From NCBI GenBank assembly GCA_944321125.1, contig CALUKD010000010.1, positions 1 through 64,000 of the forward strand: 64,000 nt of DNA, written 5' to 3'. Each line of letters opens with the position of its first letter. The stretch's first letter is position 1. The position numbers were made by a program, and so were the translations under genes. Below, one piece after another: positions 52,783 to 62,338 of the stretch. This stretch comes from Candidatus Butyricimonas faecavium. GTDB lineage: Bacteria > Bacteroidota > Bacteroidia > Bacteroidales > Marinifilaceae. The notes under the pieces were generated by a model. That model worked only from the letters and a program-made list of their open reading frames with translations, searched no databases and was not told the origin of the DNA.

Positions 52783-54291
52783 ATGACACAAAATGTAAAG
52801 AAGGTTTCTATTTACTTGTTCGGATTACGGTTAATACGAACGGCCATATCTATTATAACCGTGTCTTTATCTGCCAAGTATTTTGGTATTGGGATAGAGC
52901 GAGATGTTTGGTTGCTAGTTCTTGCATTTATTACGACGATTAATTTGGCTGTTTGGGGGCCAATAAATGAAACATTTAGAACAAAATTTATTTTTCTTCG
53001 TGAAAAAGAAGGCGAAATAGAGGCTTTGAGGCGAACGGCATCTTTACTTTCATTTATTATTTTAGGAACGATCTTGGTCTCTTTGGTTATATTATTATTT
53101 CCCGAGCAATTAATGGCCGTGATAGCTCCTTCTGTTTCAGGGGAAGGAACCCGACTTTTTGTAAAAATGCTATATTTTTTGGTTCCTACTTTTTTAATTA
53201 ATCAATTAGTGACGATTGGAACGAGTATATTGAATGCTTACGAGTCATTTTATGTACCGGAGATTGTAAATTTTTTTTCTGGGATATTGAATGTATTATG
53301 TTTGTTATTGTTGGCACCAGTAATAGGAATAAACTCGTTGGTTGTTTCTATATATCTGAGTTCAATATTATTATTGATTGTTTTAATTCTCTGTATTCGA
53401 AAAAAAAGGATCAGAATTAGGATTCCAATACTATTTTCATGGGAAGCCGTAAAACCGTTTGTTTTTTTTTCAATACCTTTTTTTATTCCGTACTTTGTTT
53501 CACAATGTAATGCGATCCTGGAAAAGAGTTTATCTAATTTGATGGGAACAGGAATAGTTTCTACTATTGATTATGCCCGAAGGTTTACAGAAATATTATT
53601 GAGTGTTTTTCTTAGTGTGTTAAGTTCTGTTTTAGTGCCAGTTCTTTCGAAATATTATTCAGGACAAGATTATTCTGGCTTTTATTCGGTGTTTAAACAA
53701 TACGTGCAAGTTGTTTTTTTACTGCTTTCACTCACTATTCCTTTGTTAATAGGGGCAGCTTTGCCTATAGATACTTTTTTTTATTTTCGAGGAGAGGTGA
53801 CAATGGATACTGTCAATAACATCGCATTATTGACCCAGTTTTATGGTATTGCGTTTATTAGTGTTGCTTTCTATCTTTTTTTCGGTTTAACCTTGTTAGC
53901 TCAGAATCGAGGGAAAAAGTATGCTGTGTTTGGAGCTTTAGCTCAAGTAATTATGATTGTATTTGATCTCGCATTTTATCGAATATTAGGTATTTATACT
54001 TTTTCCATTGCATTGTTTATTTCTCATACATTAATGGCTATTGTGATGTATTTGAATTTAGATATACAAAATAAAAAAGGAATGACTTTTTATATATTGC
54101 GTTATATGTTGTTATTAGTATTACTTATTATTGTACAGGTGATGTTTAGTCAATATTTTCCAAATGTACACATTGTTTTAAAGGTAATGCTTCATGGTTG
54201 TTTATTATGTGTATCATTGCCTATATTTGCAATTATTTTAGGTTTTGATTTAAAGCAATACCTATTGCTGATAAAAATGAAAATGGGATGA
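52783..54291 (+). CDS. Wzx/MurJ-like flippase (locus 2)
   Basis: 502 residues with about 14 membrane helices. The N-terminal KVSIYLFGLRLIRTAISII and the WGPINETFRTKFIFLRE segment resemble the MurJ/MviN-related branch of the MOP superfamily rather than the shorter Wzx encoded at 9152. It would flip lipid-linked repeat units of locus 2. It starts one base after the preceding gene and overlaps the next by 4 nt. The longer size and MurJ-like features set it apart, but a role in peptidoglycan is unlikely in this operon. Confidence 0.85.
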   Translation: MTQNVKKVSIYLFGLRLIRTAISIITVSLSAKYFGIGIERDVWLLVLAFITTINLAVWGPINETFRTKFIFLREKEGEIEALRRTASLLSFIILGTILVSLVILLFPEQLMAVIAPSVSGEGTRLFVKMLYFLVPTFLINQLVTIGTSILNAYESFYVPEIVNFFSGILNVLCLLLLAPVIGINSLVVSIYLSSILLLIVLILCIRKKRIRIRIPILFSWEAVKPFVFFSIPFFIPYFVSQCNAILEKSLSNLMGTGIVSTIDYARRFTEILLSVFLSVLSSVLVPVLSKYYSGQDYSGFYSVFKQYVQVVFLLLSLTIPLLIGAALPIDTFFYFRGEVTMDTVNNIALLTQFYGIAFISVAFYLFFGLTLLAQNRGKKYAVFGALAQVIMIVFDLAFYRILGIYTFSIALFISHTLMAIVMYLNLDIQNKKGMTFYILRYMLLLVLLIIVQVMFSQYFPNVHIVLKVMLHGCLLCVSLPIFAIILGFDLKQYLLLIKMKMG

Positions 54292-55373
54292 AAAGTATCG
54301 TTTTTTTGCTTCCTTGTTCTGCATCGAAACCGGTAGGAGGTTTTAAGGTCGTTTATGAGTATGCTAACCGGCTAGTGCGGGATGGCATAAATGTTCATAT
54401 CGTGTATTCTTCGGTATTATTTCCACGGGAATTATCTGTAGTAAAGAGAATTTTATCTGTACTATTTTATTTGAAATGGAAGTGGCAAAAAAGATATTTG
54501 CCAACTCGTTGGTTTACATTGGATGAACGCATAAAGCAATATTTTGTTTATACTTTGCAACAAGTAAATGTGCCTGTTGCTGACATGTATGTGGCTACGT
54601 CATGGGAAACAGCAGAATATTTGATGACTTATCAAGGTATTCGTGATAAATATTATTTTATTCAACATTATGAACGTTGGAGTTGTACAAATGAGCAACG
54701 TTTAATTGCAACTTGGAAAGCTCCGTTGCATAAAATCGTTATTGCTCCTTGGTTAAAGGATATCGCTAATGAATTAGGCGAATCTGCAGATGTTGTTGAG
54801 AATGGGTTTGATTTTGATACTTTTGAAATAACACTTGACATTAGGAAGCGTCAAGGAGAGAGGATCGTTATGCTGTATCATGAATTAGAGTGGAAAGGTT
54901 TTCAAGATGCTTTCGAGGCTTTGAATATAGTGAAACAAAAATATCCAAAATTGATGGTGAATTTATTTGGGGTTTATGAAAGACCAGTGGATTTACCAGA
55001 TTGGTATGTTTATTATCAAATGCCGGATAAAGCGACGTTAAATAGAATATATAATGAGGCCGCAATTTATGTCGGGGCAAGTCATACGGAGGGATGGGGA
55101 TTAACTGTTGGTGAGGCAATGCAGTGTGGTTGTGCTGTCGTTTGTACTGATAATGGAGGGTATTCTGTTGTTGCTCATCATCAAGAGACTGCTTTGGTTA
55201 GTCCGGTAAAAAATGTAGCATCTTTAGCTAGTAATGTCATTCGATTAATTGAAAATAAAGAATTACGTTGGCTATTAGCAGAAAATGGGCACTACTACAT
55301 TAAGCAATATACTTGGGAAAAGTCGTATGAACGTTTGAAGCAAATTTTATTGAAAAATGGGGCAGAGTATTGA
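54288..55373 (+). CDS. GT4 glycosyltransferase
   Basis: 361 residues. FLLPCSASKPVGGFKVVYEYANRL-type start (VGGFKVVYEYANRLV) resembles rhamnosyltransferase WsaF-like and GT4 proteins. The C-terminal domain has IVMLYHELEWKGFQDAFEAL, YVGASHTEGWGLTVGEAMQC and AVVCTDNGG, the E-x7-E donor site of GT4. It probably adds a sugar of the locus 2 repeat unit. The ATGA overlap and the 17-nt overlap with the next gene show tight coupling. Confidence 0.88.
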   Translation: MKSIVFLLPCSASKPVGGFKVVYEYANRLVRDGINVHIVYSSVLFPRELSVVKRILSVLFYLKWKWQKRYLPTRWFTLDERIKQYFVYTLQQVNVPVADMYVATSWETAEYLMTYQGIRDKYYFIQHYERWSCTNEQRLIATWKAPLHKIVIAPWLKDIANELGESADVVENGFDFDTFEITLDIRKRQGERIVMLYHELEWKGFQDAFEALNIVKQKYPKLMVNLFGVYERPVDLPDWYVYYQMPDKATLNRIYNEAAIYVGASHTEGWGLTVGEAMQCGCAVVCTDNGGYSVVAHHQETALVSPVKNVASLASNVIRLIENKELRWLLAENGHYYIKQYTWEKSYERLKQILLKNGAEY

Positions 55374-56253
55374 CGTTTCGATTATCATTGTGAGTTATAA
55401 TGCTCGTGATTTTTTGCGAGAATGTTTGTATTCTTTATTTGAGAAAACAAAATCACTTCCTTTTGAGGTTATTGTTGTTGATAATGAATCTTCCGATGGT
55501 TCCGTTCAGATGATTCAAGAGCTTTTTCCCCAAGTGAATATATTAAACTCTGGAGGAAATGTGGGCTTTGGAAGAGCTAATAATATTGGAATAAAAGAAG
55601 CTAAGGGACGTAATATTTTCTTGTTAAATCCAGATACAATTTTGTTAAATAATGCAATAAAAATATTGAGTGATTTTTTGGATTCACATGATGAGGTTGC
55701 TGTATGTGGGGGAAATCTTTATAATGTGGATAAAGAGCCGACTCATTCTTTCTTGAGATATTTGCCCTCTGTATTTGGCGAATTAGATCAGTTGACAGGA
55801 TATAAATTGTCTAAGTGGTGTTATGGGAAGAGCTTTGAATTTAATCATGATAATCGGCCTCTTCATGTCGGATATATTACAGGAGCAGATATGATGATAA
55901 AGAAAATCGTATTGGACGAAGTGGGCTGTTTTGATCCTGATTTTTTCATGTATTTTGAAGAAACGGAATTGACATATCGTATTCGTAAGGCTGGCTATAA
56001 AATCATGAGTGTGCCAGAGGCGTGTATTGTTCATTTAGAAGGAAAAAGTCATTCTTTGAAGGAAAATAGAGAACGAATGTTTTTAACTTCACGGCGACTC
56101 TATTATAAAAAAACGTTGAGATGTAATTTGATATTTTATATGTGTCAACTGGTATATGGATTGAATGTTTCTATTCATATATTGTATTATCTTTTCTTTT
56201 ACCGGGATAAAGAGCAATTGAAGATTTGGAAATTTCGATGGAAGATTTTTTAA
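55357..56253 (+). CDS. GT2 rhamnosyltransferase-like glycosyltransferase
   Basis: 298 residues. DVSIIIVSYNARDFLRECL, VIVVDNESSDGSVQMI, NSGGNVGFGRANNIG and LLNPDTIL with GYITGADMMIKK and MYFEETELTYRI are the signatures of the GT2 group of dTDP-rhamnosyl and related transferases. A C-terminal hydrophobic stretch (about 255-280) may anchor it. Its start lies 17 nt inside the previous gene. No dTDP-rhamnose genes are found in the window, so the donor is either made elsewhere or is another sugar. Confidence 0.9.
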   Translation: MGQSIDVSIIIVSYNARDFLRECLYSLFEKTKSLPFEVIVVDNESSDGSVQMIQELFPQVNILNSGGNVGFGRANNIGIKEAKGRNIFLLNPDTILLNNAIKILSDFLDSHDEVAVCGGNLYNVDKEPTHSFLRYLPSVFGELDQLTGYKLSKWCYGKSFEFNHDNRPLHVGYITGADMMIKKIVLDEVGCFDPDFFMYFEETELTYRIRKAGYKIMSVPEACIVHLEGKSHSLKENRERMFLTSRRLYYKKTLRCNLIFYMCQLVYGLNVSIHILYYLFFYRDKEQLKIWKFRWKIF

Positions 56254-56639
56254 TAATGTAATTTGACATGATCTGATCTATAGATATTAAGATTTTGTTT
56301 GACTTACGGTTTGAAATTATTTTTGTTGAGCTGTGTCAAAAATTATCTTTATCTGATAGGAATAATAATGATTTTGTTAATAGTTTGTTAAAAACAAAAA
56401 AACATCATTTTATGACGCAACCATTGATCTACTTTTGCATCTTGATTAAAAACAACACACACAACACTATTATTAAATATATGAGAACAAGTAAAACATC
56501 TGAGGTCTATACGACGTAAAAGGGGAGCAAGATAAGAGGAGAGAGCGTATCCTGTTTATAAACACGCTAATATGAGATAATAATGATGCTCATGTATGTG
56601 GGCGAGTTGGAGATTTATGCCGTTTTAATGGATCAAGGA
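56254..56639 (+). promoter_or_regulatory. Intergenic gap with possible promoter for the WbpV/WbpL-like pair
   Basis: TACTTTTG at 56430-56437 fits the -7 element reading toward the epimerase gene. The 74-codon frame at 56295-56519 has no family resemblance and includes the promoter-like site, so I do not count it as a gene. The gap suggests that the last two genes of locus 2 can be transcribed on their own. Confidence 0.45.
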
Positions 56640-57542
56640 ATGAAAAAAATATTGATTATTGGAGGAGATAGCTTTATTGCTGGACAATTTATAAAAAAAT
56701 ATGTATTAACGGAATCTATCACGTGTTACAGTCGTAGACCGACCGGATACGAGAAAGAGATTGTTGTGAAAGCATTTCGAGATATGCCCATTGAAGCATT
56801 TTCAGGATTTGATACGGTAATAAATTTTGCAGCAATCGTACATCGTCCGGAAGTGAAAGACCAAGAGCTTTATGATGATGTGAATTATCGGATGGCTTGT
56901 TTGTTAGCACAGAAAGCGAAACAGGCTGGAGTGCGTCAGTTCGTGCAGATGAGTACGATAGCAGTGTTTGGTAGTGCTAGTCGAATTTCTGCAACAACGC
57001 CGGAAAAACCACAGACTTATTATGGAAGTTCTAAACTTAAAGCAGATAAGGAGTTAGTGGCAATGAGCGATCGAGAGTTTAGGACTGCGATTATCCGTCC
57101 GCCAATGGCTTATGGGGGAGGAATGGCTCCGGGTAATATGTTACGTTTGATTCGTTTGGTAAATAAACATATTCCGCTACCTTTCGGTTCTGCCCGGAAT
57201 AGTCGTGATTTTATTAATGTAAAAAATTTGGTTGAGTTTATTCATTTAGCCGTGGAGAAAGAGGTTGAGGGTGTGTTCTATCCAACGGATAAAGTTCCTT
57301 ATTCTACGCGTAACGTGGTCGAGGAAATTTCTCGTCAATTGGGAGTACACACGATAAATTTACCTTCTCCTTCCATATTCTTAAAACTGGTAGAGAAGGT
57401 TCGTCCAGATCTTTATCAGAAACTTTGGGGTGATGTGGTTATTGATCGTCAGTTAGCATTAAGTGCTATCGGTTACGAGCCTCGTTACACTTTGGAGGAT
57501 GGAATTCGAGAGATGGTTGAATCGTTTAAGCAACAAAAATGA
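56640..57542 (+). CDS. NAD-dependent sugar-nucleotide epimerase/reductase, WbpV-like (locus 2)
   Basis: 300 residues from the ATG at 56640 (MKKILIIGGDSFIAGQF); the frame is open to an ATG at 56583, but those 19 residues are outside the fold. It is an extended SDR with the GGDSFIAGQ nucleotide motif, FAAIVHRP, MSTIAVFG and YYGSSK (Tyr and Lys of the active site). It is the counterpart of the protein encoded at 17989 and has the same downstream neighbour type. Reduction of UDP-4-keto-6-deoxy-GlcNAc to UDP-FucNAc or UDP-QuiNAc is inferred from pairing with the WbpM-like and WbpL-like proteins. Confidence 0.83.
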   Translation: MKKILIIGGDSFIAGQFIKKYVLTESITCYSRRPTGYEKEIVVKAFRDMPIEAFSGFDTVINFAAIVHRPEVKDQELYDDVNYRMACLLAQKAKQAGVRQFVQMSTIAVFGSASRISATTPEKPQTYYGSSKLKADKELVAMSDREFRTAIIRPPMAYGGGMAPGNMLRLIRLVNKHIPLPFGSARNSRDFINVKNLVEFIHLAVEKEVEGVFYPTDKVPYSTRNVVEEISRQLGVHTINLPSPSIFLKLVEKVRPDLYQKLWGDVVIDRQLALSAIGYEPRYTLEDGIREMVESFKQQK

Positions 57543-58510
57543 TAAATTGGATCTATGGATTTGTTCTCCTGCTCCTTTTCGTGCTGGAGAACATTTATTT
57601 TAAGATTGCCAAGAGATATAATATTTTAGATATCCCTAATGCAAGGAGTTCTCATCATACAATTACCCTGCGAGGAGGTGGGGTGATTTTTTATTTAGGG
57701 GTACTTGTGCATGGGTTGATCTTTGATTTTTTTGCACCTTGGTTTTTATGCGGGTTGACGTTGGTGGCTTTGGTGAGTTTTATTGATGATATGCACCCGC
57801 TTTCTGCAAAGGTACGTCTTTTGGTTCAGACCTTTTCTTTGTTATTACTACTGTTACAGCTAGGGGGACATGAGATTTCGTGGGGATACGTGGTTATAGC
57901 TTTATTTGGAGGCTTGGCCATACTCAATATATATAATTTCATGGATGGTATTAATGGTATTACCGGAGGATATAGTTTGGTTGCCATGTTGGCGCTATGG
58001 GGAATCAATGCTTTTGTTTCCCCGATAGCGCCGGCGGGTTTTATTCCTGTGGTAATACTCTCGTTACTTGTATTTAATTTTTATAATTTCCGTTCTCGTG
58101 CCAAATGTTTTTCTGGGGATGTCGGTGCTATATCAATGGCTTTTATTATACTCTTTTTGTTGGGTGGTTTTATAATACATTCCGGGCACGTGTCGGCATT
58201 GGTATTTTTGGTTGTTTATGGAGTGGATGGTGTGCTGACAATTATACATCGTATTTTGTTAAAAGAAAATATCGGTCAACCTCACCGGAAGCATTTATAT
58301 CAGTTGTTGGCCAATGAGGGAAAGTTTGCTCATTTGTCTGTCTCTTTGATCTATATGGGAATACAGGCTGTTATTGATTTGGGATATTTGTTGGTATTGG
58401 TATATGTTCCCGAGTATTCATTGATTTATTTTATAATTTCAATAGTGGTGATGGTGGCTGCTTATTTGCCTTTGAGACGTAAATTTTATGCACTACGCAA
58501 GCAAGAATGA
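57539..58510 (+). CDS. Initiating phosphoglycosyltransferase, WbpL/WecA-like (locus 2)
   Basis: 323 residues with about ten membrane helices. NARSSHHTITLRGGGVIFY, FIDDMHPLSAKVR, IYNFMDGINGITGGYS, SGDVGAISMAF and HRKHLYQLLANE line up almost position by position with the protein encoded at 19047, so the two are paralogues. It transfers a HexNAc-1-phosphate to undecaprenyl phosphate. The 4-nt overlap with the epimerase gene supports a shared pathway. Separate copies in the two loci could serve different first sugars or simply travel with each locus. Confidence 0.9.
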   Translation: MINWIYGFVLLLLFVLENIYFKIAKRYNILDIPNARSSHHTITLRGGGVIFYLGVLVHGLIFDFFAPWFLCGLTLVALVSFIDDMHPLSAKVRLLVQTFSLLLLLLQLGGHEISWGYVVIALFGGLAILNIYNFMDGINGITGGYSLVAMLALWGINAFVSPIAPAGFIPVVILSLLVFNFYNFRSRAKCFSGDVGAISMAFIILFLLGGFIIHSGHVSALVFLVVYGVDGVLTIIHRILLKENIGQPHRKHLYQLLANEGKFAHLSVSLIYMGIQAVIDLGYLLVLVYVPEYSLIYFIISIVVMVAAYLPLRRKFYALRKQE

Positions 58511-58562
58511 AATTTAAAGAAGCATATAGATCGGAAACTATAATAAAATTCGATTTTCAATT

Positions 58563-58591
58563 TTTGATTTTCAATTAATGCTGTATCTTTG
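58563..58591 (+). promoter_or_regulatory. Promoter of the export genes
   Basis: TTTG at 58563-58566 and TATCTTTG at 58584-58591 match the -33 and -7 elements with 17 nt between them, the same spacing as the locus 1 promoter. The wza-like gene starts about 100 nt downstream. AT-rich GATTTTCAATTTTTGATTTTC-like repeats lie just upstream (58541-58577). Confidence 0.6.
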
Positions 58592-58688
58592 TGGCTGATC
58601 CGGCATATAGGTTTATCTTGATTGATTTGTGAATCAGAAAGGATGAACCTAAGGGATGGTTGCATAAAAAACATTCAAAAAAAGTTAT

Positions 58689-61061
58689 ATGAGATTTTTA
58701 ATTTTTATTGTACTTATGCTTGGTGTCACGGGAATTGTTTGTGCGCAAATAACCGATGCACAAGTTATTGAAGCCGTGAAGTCCGCACAGGCTCAGGGAA
58801 AAAGTCAAGACGAGATTATTTTGATGCTATCACAAAAAGGAGTCACGAAAGAGCAGGTGTTGCGTATTAAGGCGAGTTTGGAAAATCAAGGGAGTAACAC
58901 GATCGGAACTCAGACAACGGATGATAGTCGAACGAGGGTGAATAATATTTTCGGGAATGTGAGAGATAGTTCGTTTCTAAATTTGAAGAGAAATAAAAAT
59001 AATGTGTATGGGAGAGAATTATTTAATAATAAGATGTTGACGTTCGAACCTAATCTGAATATCCCGACTCCGGAGAATTATAAGTTAGGTCCGGGTGATG
59101 AAGTGATTATTGATATATGGGGAAATTCTGAGGAAACGATTCGAGAAACGATTTCTCCTGAGGGAAGTATTACTATTCCTAATTTAGGACCGGTTTATTT
59201 GAGTGGAAAGTTAATAAATGAAGCCTCTTCTTACATGAAGAATATGTTGGCTCGGATCTATTCGGATTTGAATTCCGAAAATCCGGGAACCTTTTTAAAA
59301 CTTTCTTTGGGACAGATTAGAAGTATTCAGGTAAATGTGATGGGAGAGGTGATGATTCCCGGTACTTACACGTTACCTTCTCTTGCTTCCGTGTTTCACG
59401 CTTTGTATGCGGCTGGAGGGGTGAATAACGTGGGAACGTTACGGGATATCGTGTTATATAGGAACGGTAAGGCTTTTAAGCACGTGGACGTGTATGACTA
59501 TATTATGAATGGTAATAATAGTTTTGATATAACTTTGCAAGATGGGGATTTGGTTAACGTGGGAACTTACGAATCGATTGTTACCGTGGTTGGTAAGGTA
59601 AAACGTCCGATGCGTTACGAGATGAAAGGAGAGGAAAGTTTAAGTAAATTGTTGGAGTATGCAGGAGGGTTTACTAGTGATGCGTACAAGAAAAATGTGA
59701 ATGTGAGTCGCAAAGGAGATTCAGAGTTTCAGATGTATACCGTGTATAATGATGATTTTATCGATTTTAAGTTGGCTAATGGAGACTCAATCATGGTAGA
59801 CTCTATTATAAGTCGGTACGAAAATCGGGTATCTGTGACAGGTGCGGTATATCGCCCTGGGAATTATGCAATAAATAATTCCATAAAGACGGTGAAGGAT
59901 TTGATAAATGTGGTGGAAGGACCTCGGGAGGACGCTTTTTTAAATAGAACTATTTTGTATCGGGAGAAAGAGGATTTAAGTCAAGAAATGCTTGCTGTTG
60001 ATTTGGGAAAATTGTTAAAAGGTGAAATTGACGACATTCCACTGAAAAAGAATGACCGCTTGTATGTGCCTTCTGCAACAGAATTGCGGGGAGATTACGT
60101 GATTGATATTCGGGGGGAGGTAAAGAATCCTCAAAAATATCCTTTCGTGGATAATATGACGTTGGAAGATGCTGTTCTTCAGGCTGGAGGTTTGTTGGAA
60201 TCGGCTTCTATGGTACGAGTGGATGTTTCTCGGAGAATCAAGGCTCCTAATAGTATGGAGGAAGCTCCGGCTGAGGCAGAATTGTTTACATTTGCCTTGA
60301 AGGATGGATTGGTTGTAGAGGGAGATCCTGAATTTATTCTTGAGCCTTTTGATGAAATTTATGTTCGTCGTTCTCCGGGATACAGCGAACAACAGAATGT
60401 CGTGGTGAGGGGAGAGGTGCTTTACCCGGGTGTGTATGCCAAACGCTCATCAAATGATCGTCTTTCGGATCTTGTGAAGCGGGCTGGTGGTGTAACTTCT
60501 AAGGCTTACGTGAAAGGGGCCCGCTTGTTGCGTCGTATGAATGCAGACGAGTTGGAAAGGGTAAAGTCTGCAATACAGTTGGCTAAGCATTCAGGACGTG
60601 ATTCGGTTGTTATTGATAGTATGTCGTTTGAACAGGTATATTATGTCGGTATTGACTTAAAAGATGCATTAGAGAATCCGGGAGGAGAATCTGATTTAAT
60701 CCTTCGTGAAGGAGATGTGTTACAAGTGTCTAATTATGTGAATACCGTTAAAATCAGTGGGGCTGTGATGTATCCTAATGCCGTGACATATTTCAAAAAA
60801 ATGAAGTATAAGGATTATATAGACAATGCGGGAGGATATAGTATTGATGCGAAGAAAAGAAAGGCTTATGTATTGTACCCGAATGGAACACTAGCTGTTT
60901 GTAAGGGAAATCGTACAAGGATAGAGCCAGGAAGTGAGATTATTGTTCCGTTGAAATCCATGAACAAGAATCGGATGGGATTACCAGAGATTTTGAGTCT
61001 GGCATCATCAACGACATCGATAGCGGCAATGGTTACTGCAATTCTTAACAACACGAAATAG
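58689..61061 (+). CDS. Wza-like polysaccharide export protein with multiple SLBB domains
   Basis: 790 residues, about twice the length of E. coli Wza. A signal peptide (MRFLIFIVLMLGVTGIVCAQ) has no lipobox Cys at the expected place. The Poly_export domain follows (TPENYKLGPGDEVIIDIWGN near 129). Then come several SLBB repeats, seen as recurring G-x-V-x-x-P-G-x-Y-like units (VMGEVMIPGTYTLPS, VTGAVYRPGNYAIN, IRGEVKNPQKYPF, VVRGEVLYPGVYA, ISGAVMYPNAVTYF). It would build the outer-membrane or periplasm-spanning channel for the polymer. The hydrophobic C-terminus (near 765-785) may insert in the membrane. The wzz-like gene follows one base later. Confidence 0.9.
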   Translation: MRFLIFIVLMLGVTGIVCAQITDAQVIEAVKSAQAQGKSQDEIILMLSQKGVTKEQVLRIKASLENQGSNTIGTQTTDDSRTRVNNIFGNVRDSSFLNLKRNKNNVYGRELFNNKMLTFEPNLNIPTPENYKLGPGDEVIIDIWGNSEETIRETISPEGSITIPNLGPVYLSGKLINEASSYMKNMLARIYSDLNSENPGTFLKLSLGQIRSIQVNVMGEVMIPGTYTLPSLASVFHALYAAGGVNNVGTLRDIVLYRNGKAFKHVDVYDYIMNGNNSFDITLQDGDLVNVGTYESIVTVVGKVKRPMRYEMKGEESLSKLLEYAGGFTSDAYKKNVNVSRKGDSEFQMYTVYNDDFIDFKLANGDSIMVDSIISRYENRVSVTGAVYRPGNYAINNSIKTVKDLINVVEGPREDAFLNRTILYREKEDLSQEMLAVDLGKLLKGEIDDIPLKKNDRLYVPSATELRGDYVIDIRGEVKNPQKYPFVDNMTLEDAVLQAGGLLESASMVRVDVSRRIKAPNSMEEAPAEAELFTFALKDGLVVEGDPEFILEPFDEIYVRRSPGYSEQQNVVVRGEVLYPGVYAKRSSNDRLSDLVKRAGGVTSKAYVKGARLLRRMNADELERVKSAIQLAKHSGRDSVVIDSMSFEQVYYVGIDLKDALENPGGESDLILREGDVLQVSNYVNTVKISGAVMYPNAVTYFKKMKYKDYIDNAGGYSIDAKKRKAYVLYPNGTLAVCKGNRTRIEPGSEIIVPLKSMNKNRMGLPEILSLASSTTSIAAMVTAILNNTK

Positions 61062-61062
61062 T

Positions 61063-62196
61063 ATGGAACAGGAAGTAAAGCAGGCAAATCAGATGCCGCA
61101 GGAGGAAGAAATTGATTTGGTTGAGGTAATTCAAAAATTGTGGAAAAACCGAAAACTGATACTGAGAATTACAGTCGTGTTTATGGTGTTAGGGGTATTA
61201 GTGGCCTTGTTTAGTCCGAAAGAATATACTGCCGGATGCACGATGGTTCCTCAATCTGGAGATAAGAAAGTTGGGGGGAATTTGAGTGGATTGGCGTCCA
61301 TGGTCGGGATTAATTTAGGAGGTGCCTCGGGTGGAGAGGTTTTATCTCCGACAATTTATCCTAAAATTGTGGCAAGTATTCCTTTTAAGAAGGATTTGAT
61401 GGCTACGCCTTTAAAATTTGAAGGGTATGATCAACCAATTACGTTATTGGATTATTATACAAAGGATGAATATCAAAAATTTAGTTTGGGTGGTACGATT
61501 GTAAAATACACGATTGGTTTACCGGGATTAATCATGAGTGCAATCCGGGGAGAAGATACAACTATGATTTCTACAGGTGAGGGGAGTGCGATACAGTCTC
61601 TTTCAAAGGATGAAAAGAAGATGTCTGAGATGTTGAATAATATGGTTTCTTTGAACGTGAATGATAAGGATGGTTATGTACAATTGTCTGCCTCTTTGGG
61701 AGAGCCTTTGGCTGTAGCGCAGTTGGCAGAACGGGCACAAGAGTTGTTACAGACGTATATTACGGATTTCAAGATTGAAAAGGTAAAGTCAAATTTGACT
61801 TTCGTAGAACAACAATATGAGGCTGCAAAAAAGCGTTACGAGAAGATGCAGGATAGTTTGGCTCGTTTCAGAGATGCGAATAAGAGTTTTTCTTCTGCCG
61901 TGGCTAAAACTCAGGAGGAGGCTTTGACGAACGAGTATAATCTTGCTTATAGTGTGTATTCCGAGTTGGCAAAACAGATGGAACAGGCTAAGATTGCCGT
62001 GAATGAAACCACACCGATTTTGACGATTGTAGAACCGGTTGTAGTCCCGATTGAACGTGCTAAACCCAAAAGGGGATTGATTTGTGTGTTGTTTACGTTC
62101 TTGGGTGGTTTTGCTGGAGTAGGTACAGTCTTAGCATTACCTTTCGTGGCTAATGTTTTTGGAAATGATAAACTAAAACGGTTTATAAAAGAGTAA
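61063..62196 (+). CDS. Wzz-type chain-length determinant (with export gene)
   Basis: 377 residues. EEEIDLVEVIQKLWKNRKLIL precedes membrane helix 1 (about 35-55). A periplasmic coiled-coil domain (about 235-310) and a PIERAKPKRGLI motif lead into helix 2 (about 345-365). No tyrosine kinase domain is attached and no Wzc or low-molecular-weight phosphatase gene is nearby. It is a paralogue of the protein encoded at 46836. Next to the wza-like gene it may form the co-polymerase and export partner for either locus. Confidence 0.88.
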   Translation: MEQEVKQANQMPQEEEIDLVEVIQKLWKNRKLILRITVVFMVLGVLVALFSPKEYTAGCTMVPQSGDKKVGGNLSGLASMVGINLGGASGGEVLSPTIYPKIVASIPFKKDLMATPLKFEGYDQPITLLDYYTKDEYQKFSLGGTIVKYTIGLPGLIMSAIRGEDTTMISTGEGSAIQSLSKDEKKMSEMLNNMVSLNVNDKDGYVQLSASLGEPLAVAQLAERAQELLQTYITDFKIEKVKSNLTFVEQQYEAAKKRYEKMQDSLARFRDANKSFSSAVAKTQEEALTNEYNLAYSVYSELAKQMEQAKIAVNETTPILTIVEPVVVPIERAKPKRGLICVLFTFLGGFAGVGTVLALPFVANVFGNDKLKRFIKE

Positions 62197-62231
62197 GTTT
62201 AAGACCGAAAAGTCGGTTATTCATATTACAG

Positions 62232-62266
62232 GAGGTGTGTCAAAATGTATTGGCATACCTCTTTTT
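62232..62266 (+). terminator. Rho-independent terminator ending the export genes
   Basis: GAGGTGTGTCA (62232-62242) pairs with TGGCATACCTC (62251-62261), 11 bp with two G-T wobbles around an 8-nt loop, followed by five T. A smaller hairpin (ACCGA/TCGGT, 62204-62217) lies just before it. Confidence 0.8.
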
Positions 62267-62338
62267 ATAGGAAGTTTTTTACCTTTGTGACACATGGGTA
62301 TTGATGTGTGGGAGGGAAATATTTGATAATATTTGAAA

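Noticed and set aside
56295-56519. 74-codon frame between the last GT2 gene and the epimerase gene
   Set aside because: No recognisable fold, AT-rich codons, and it covers a promoter-like site.
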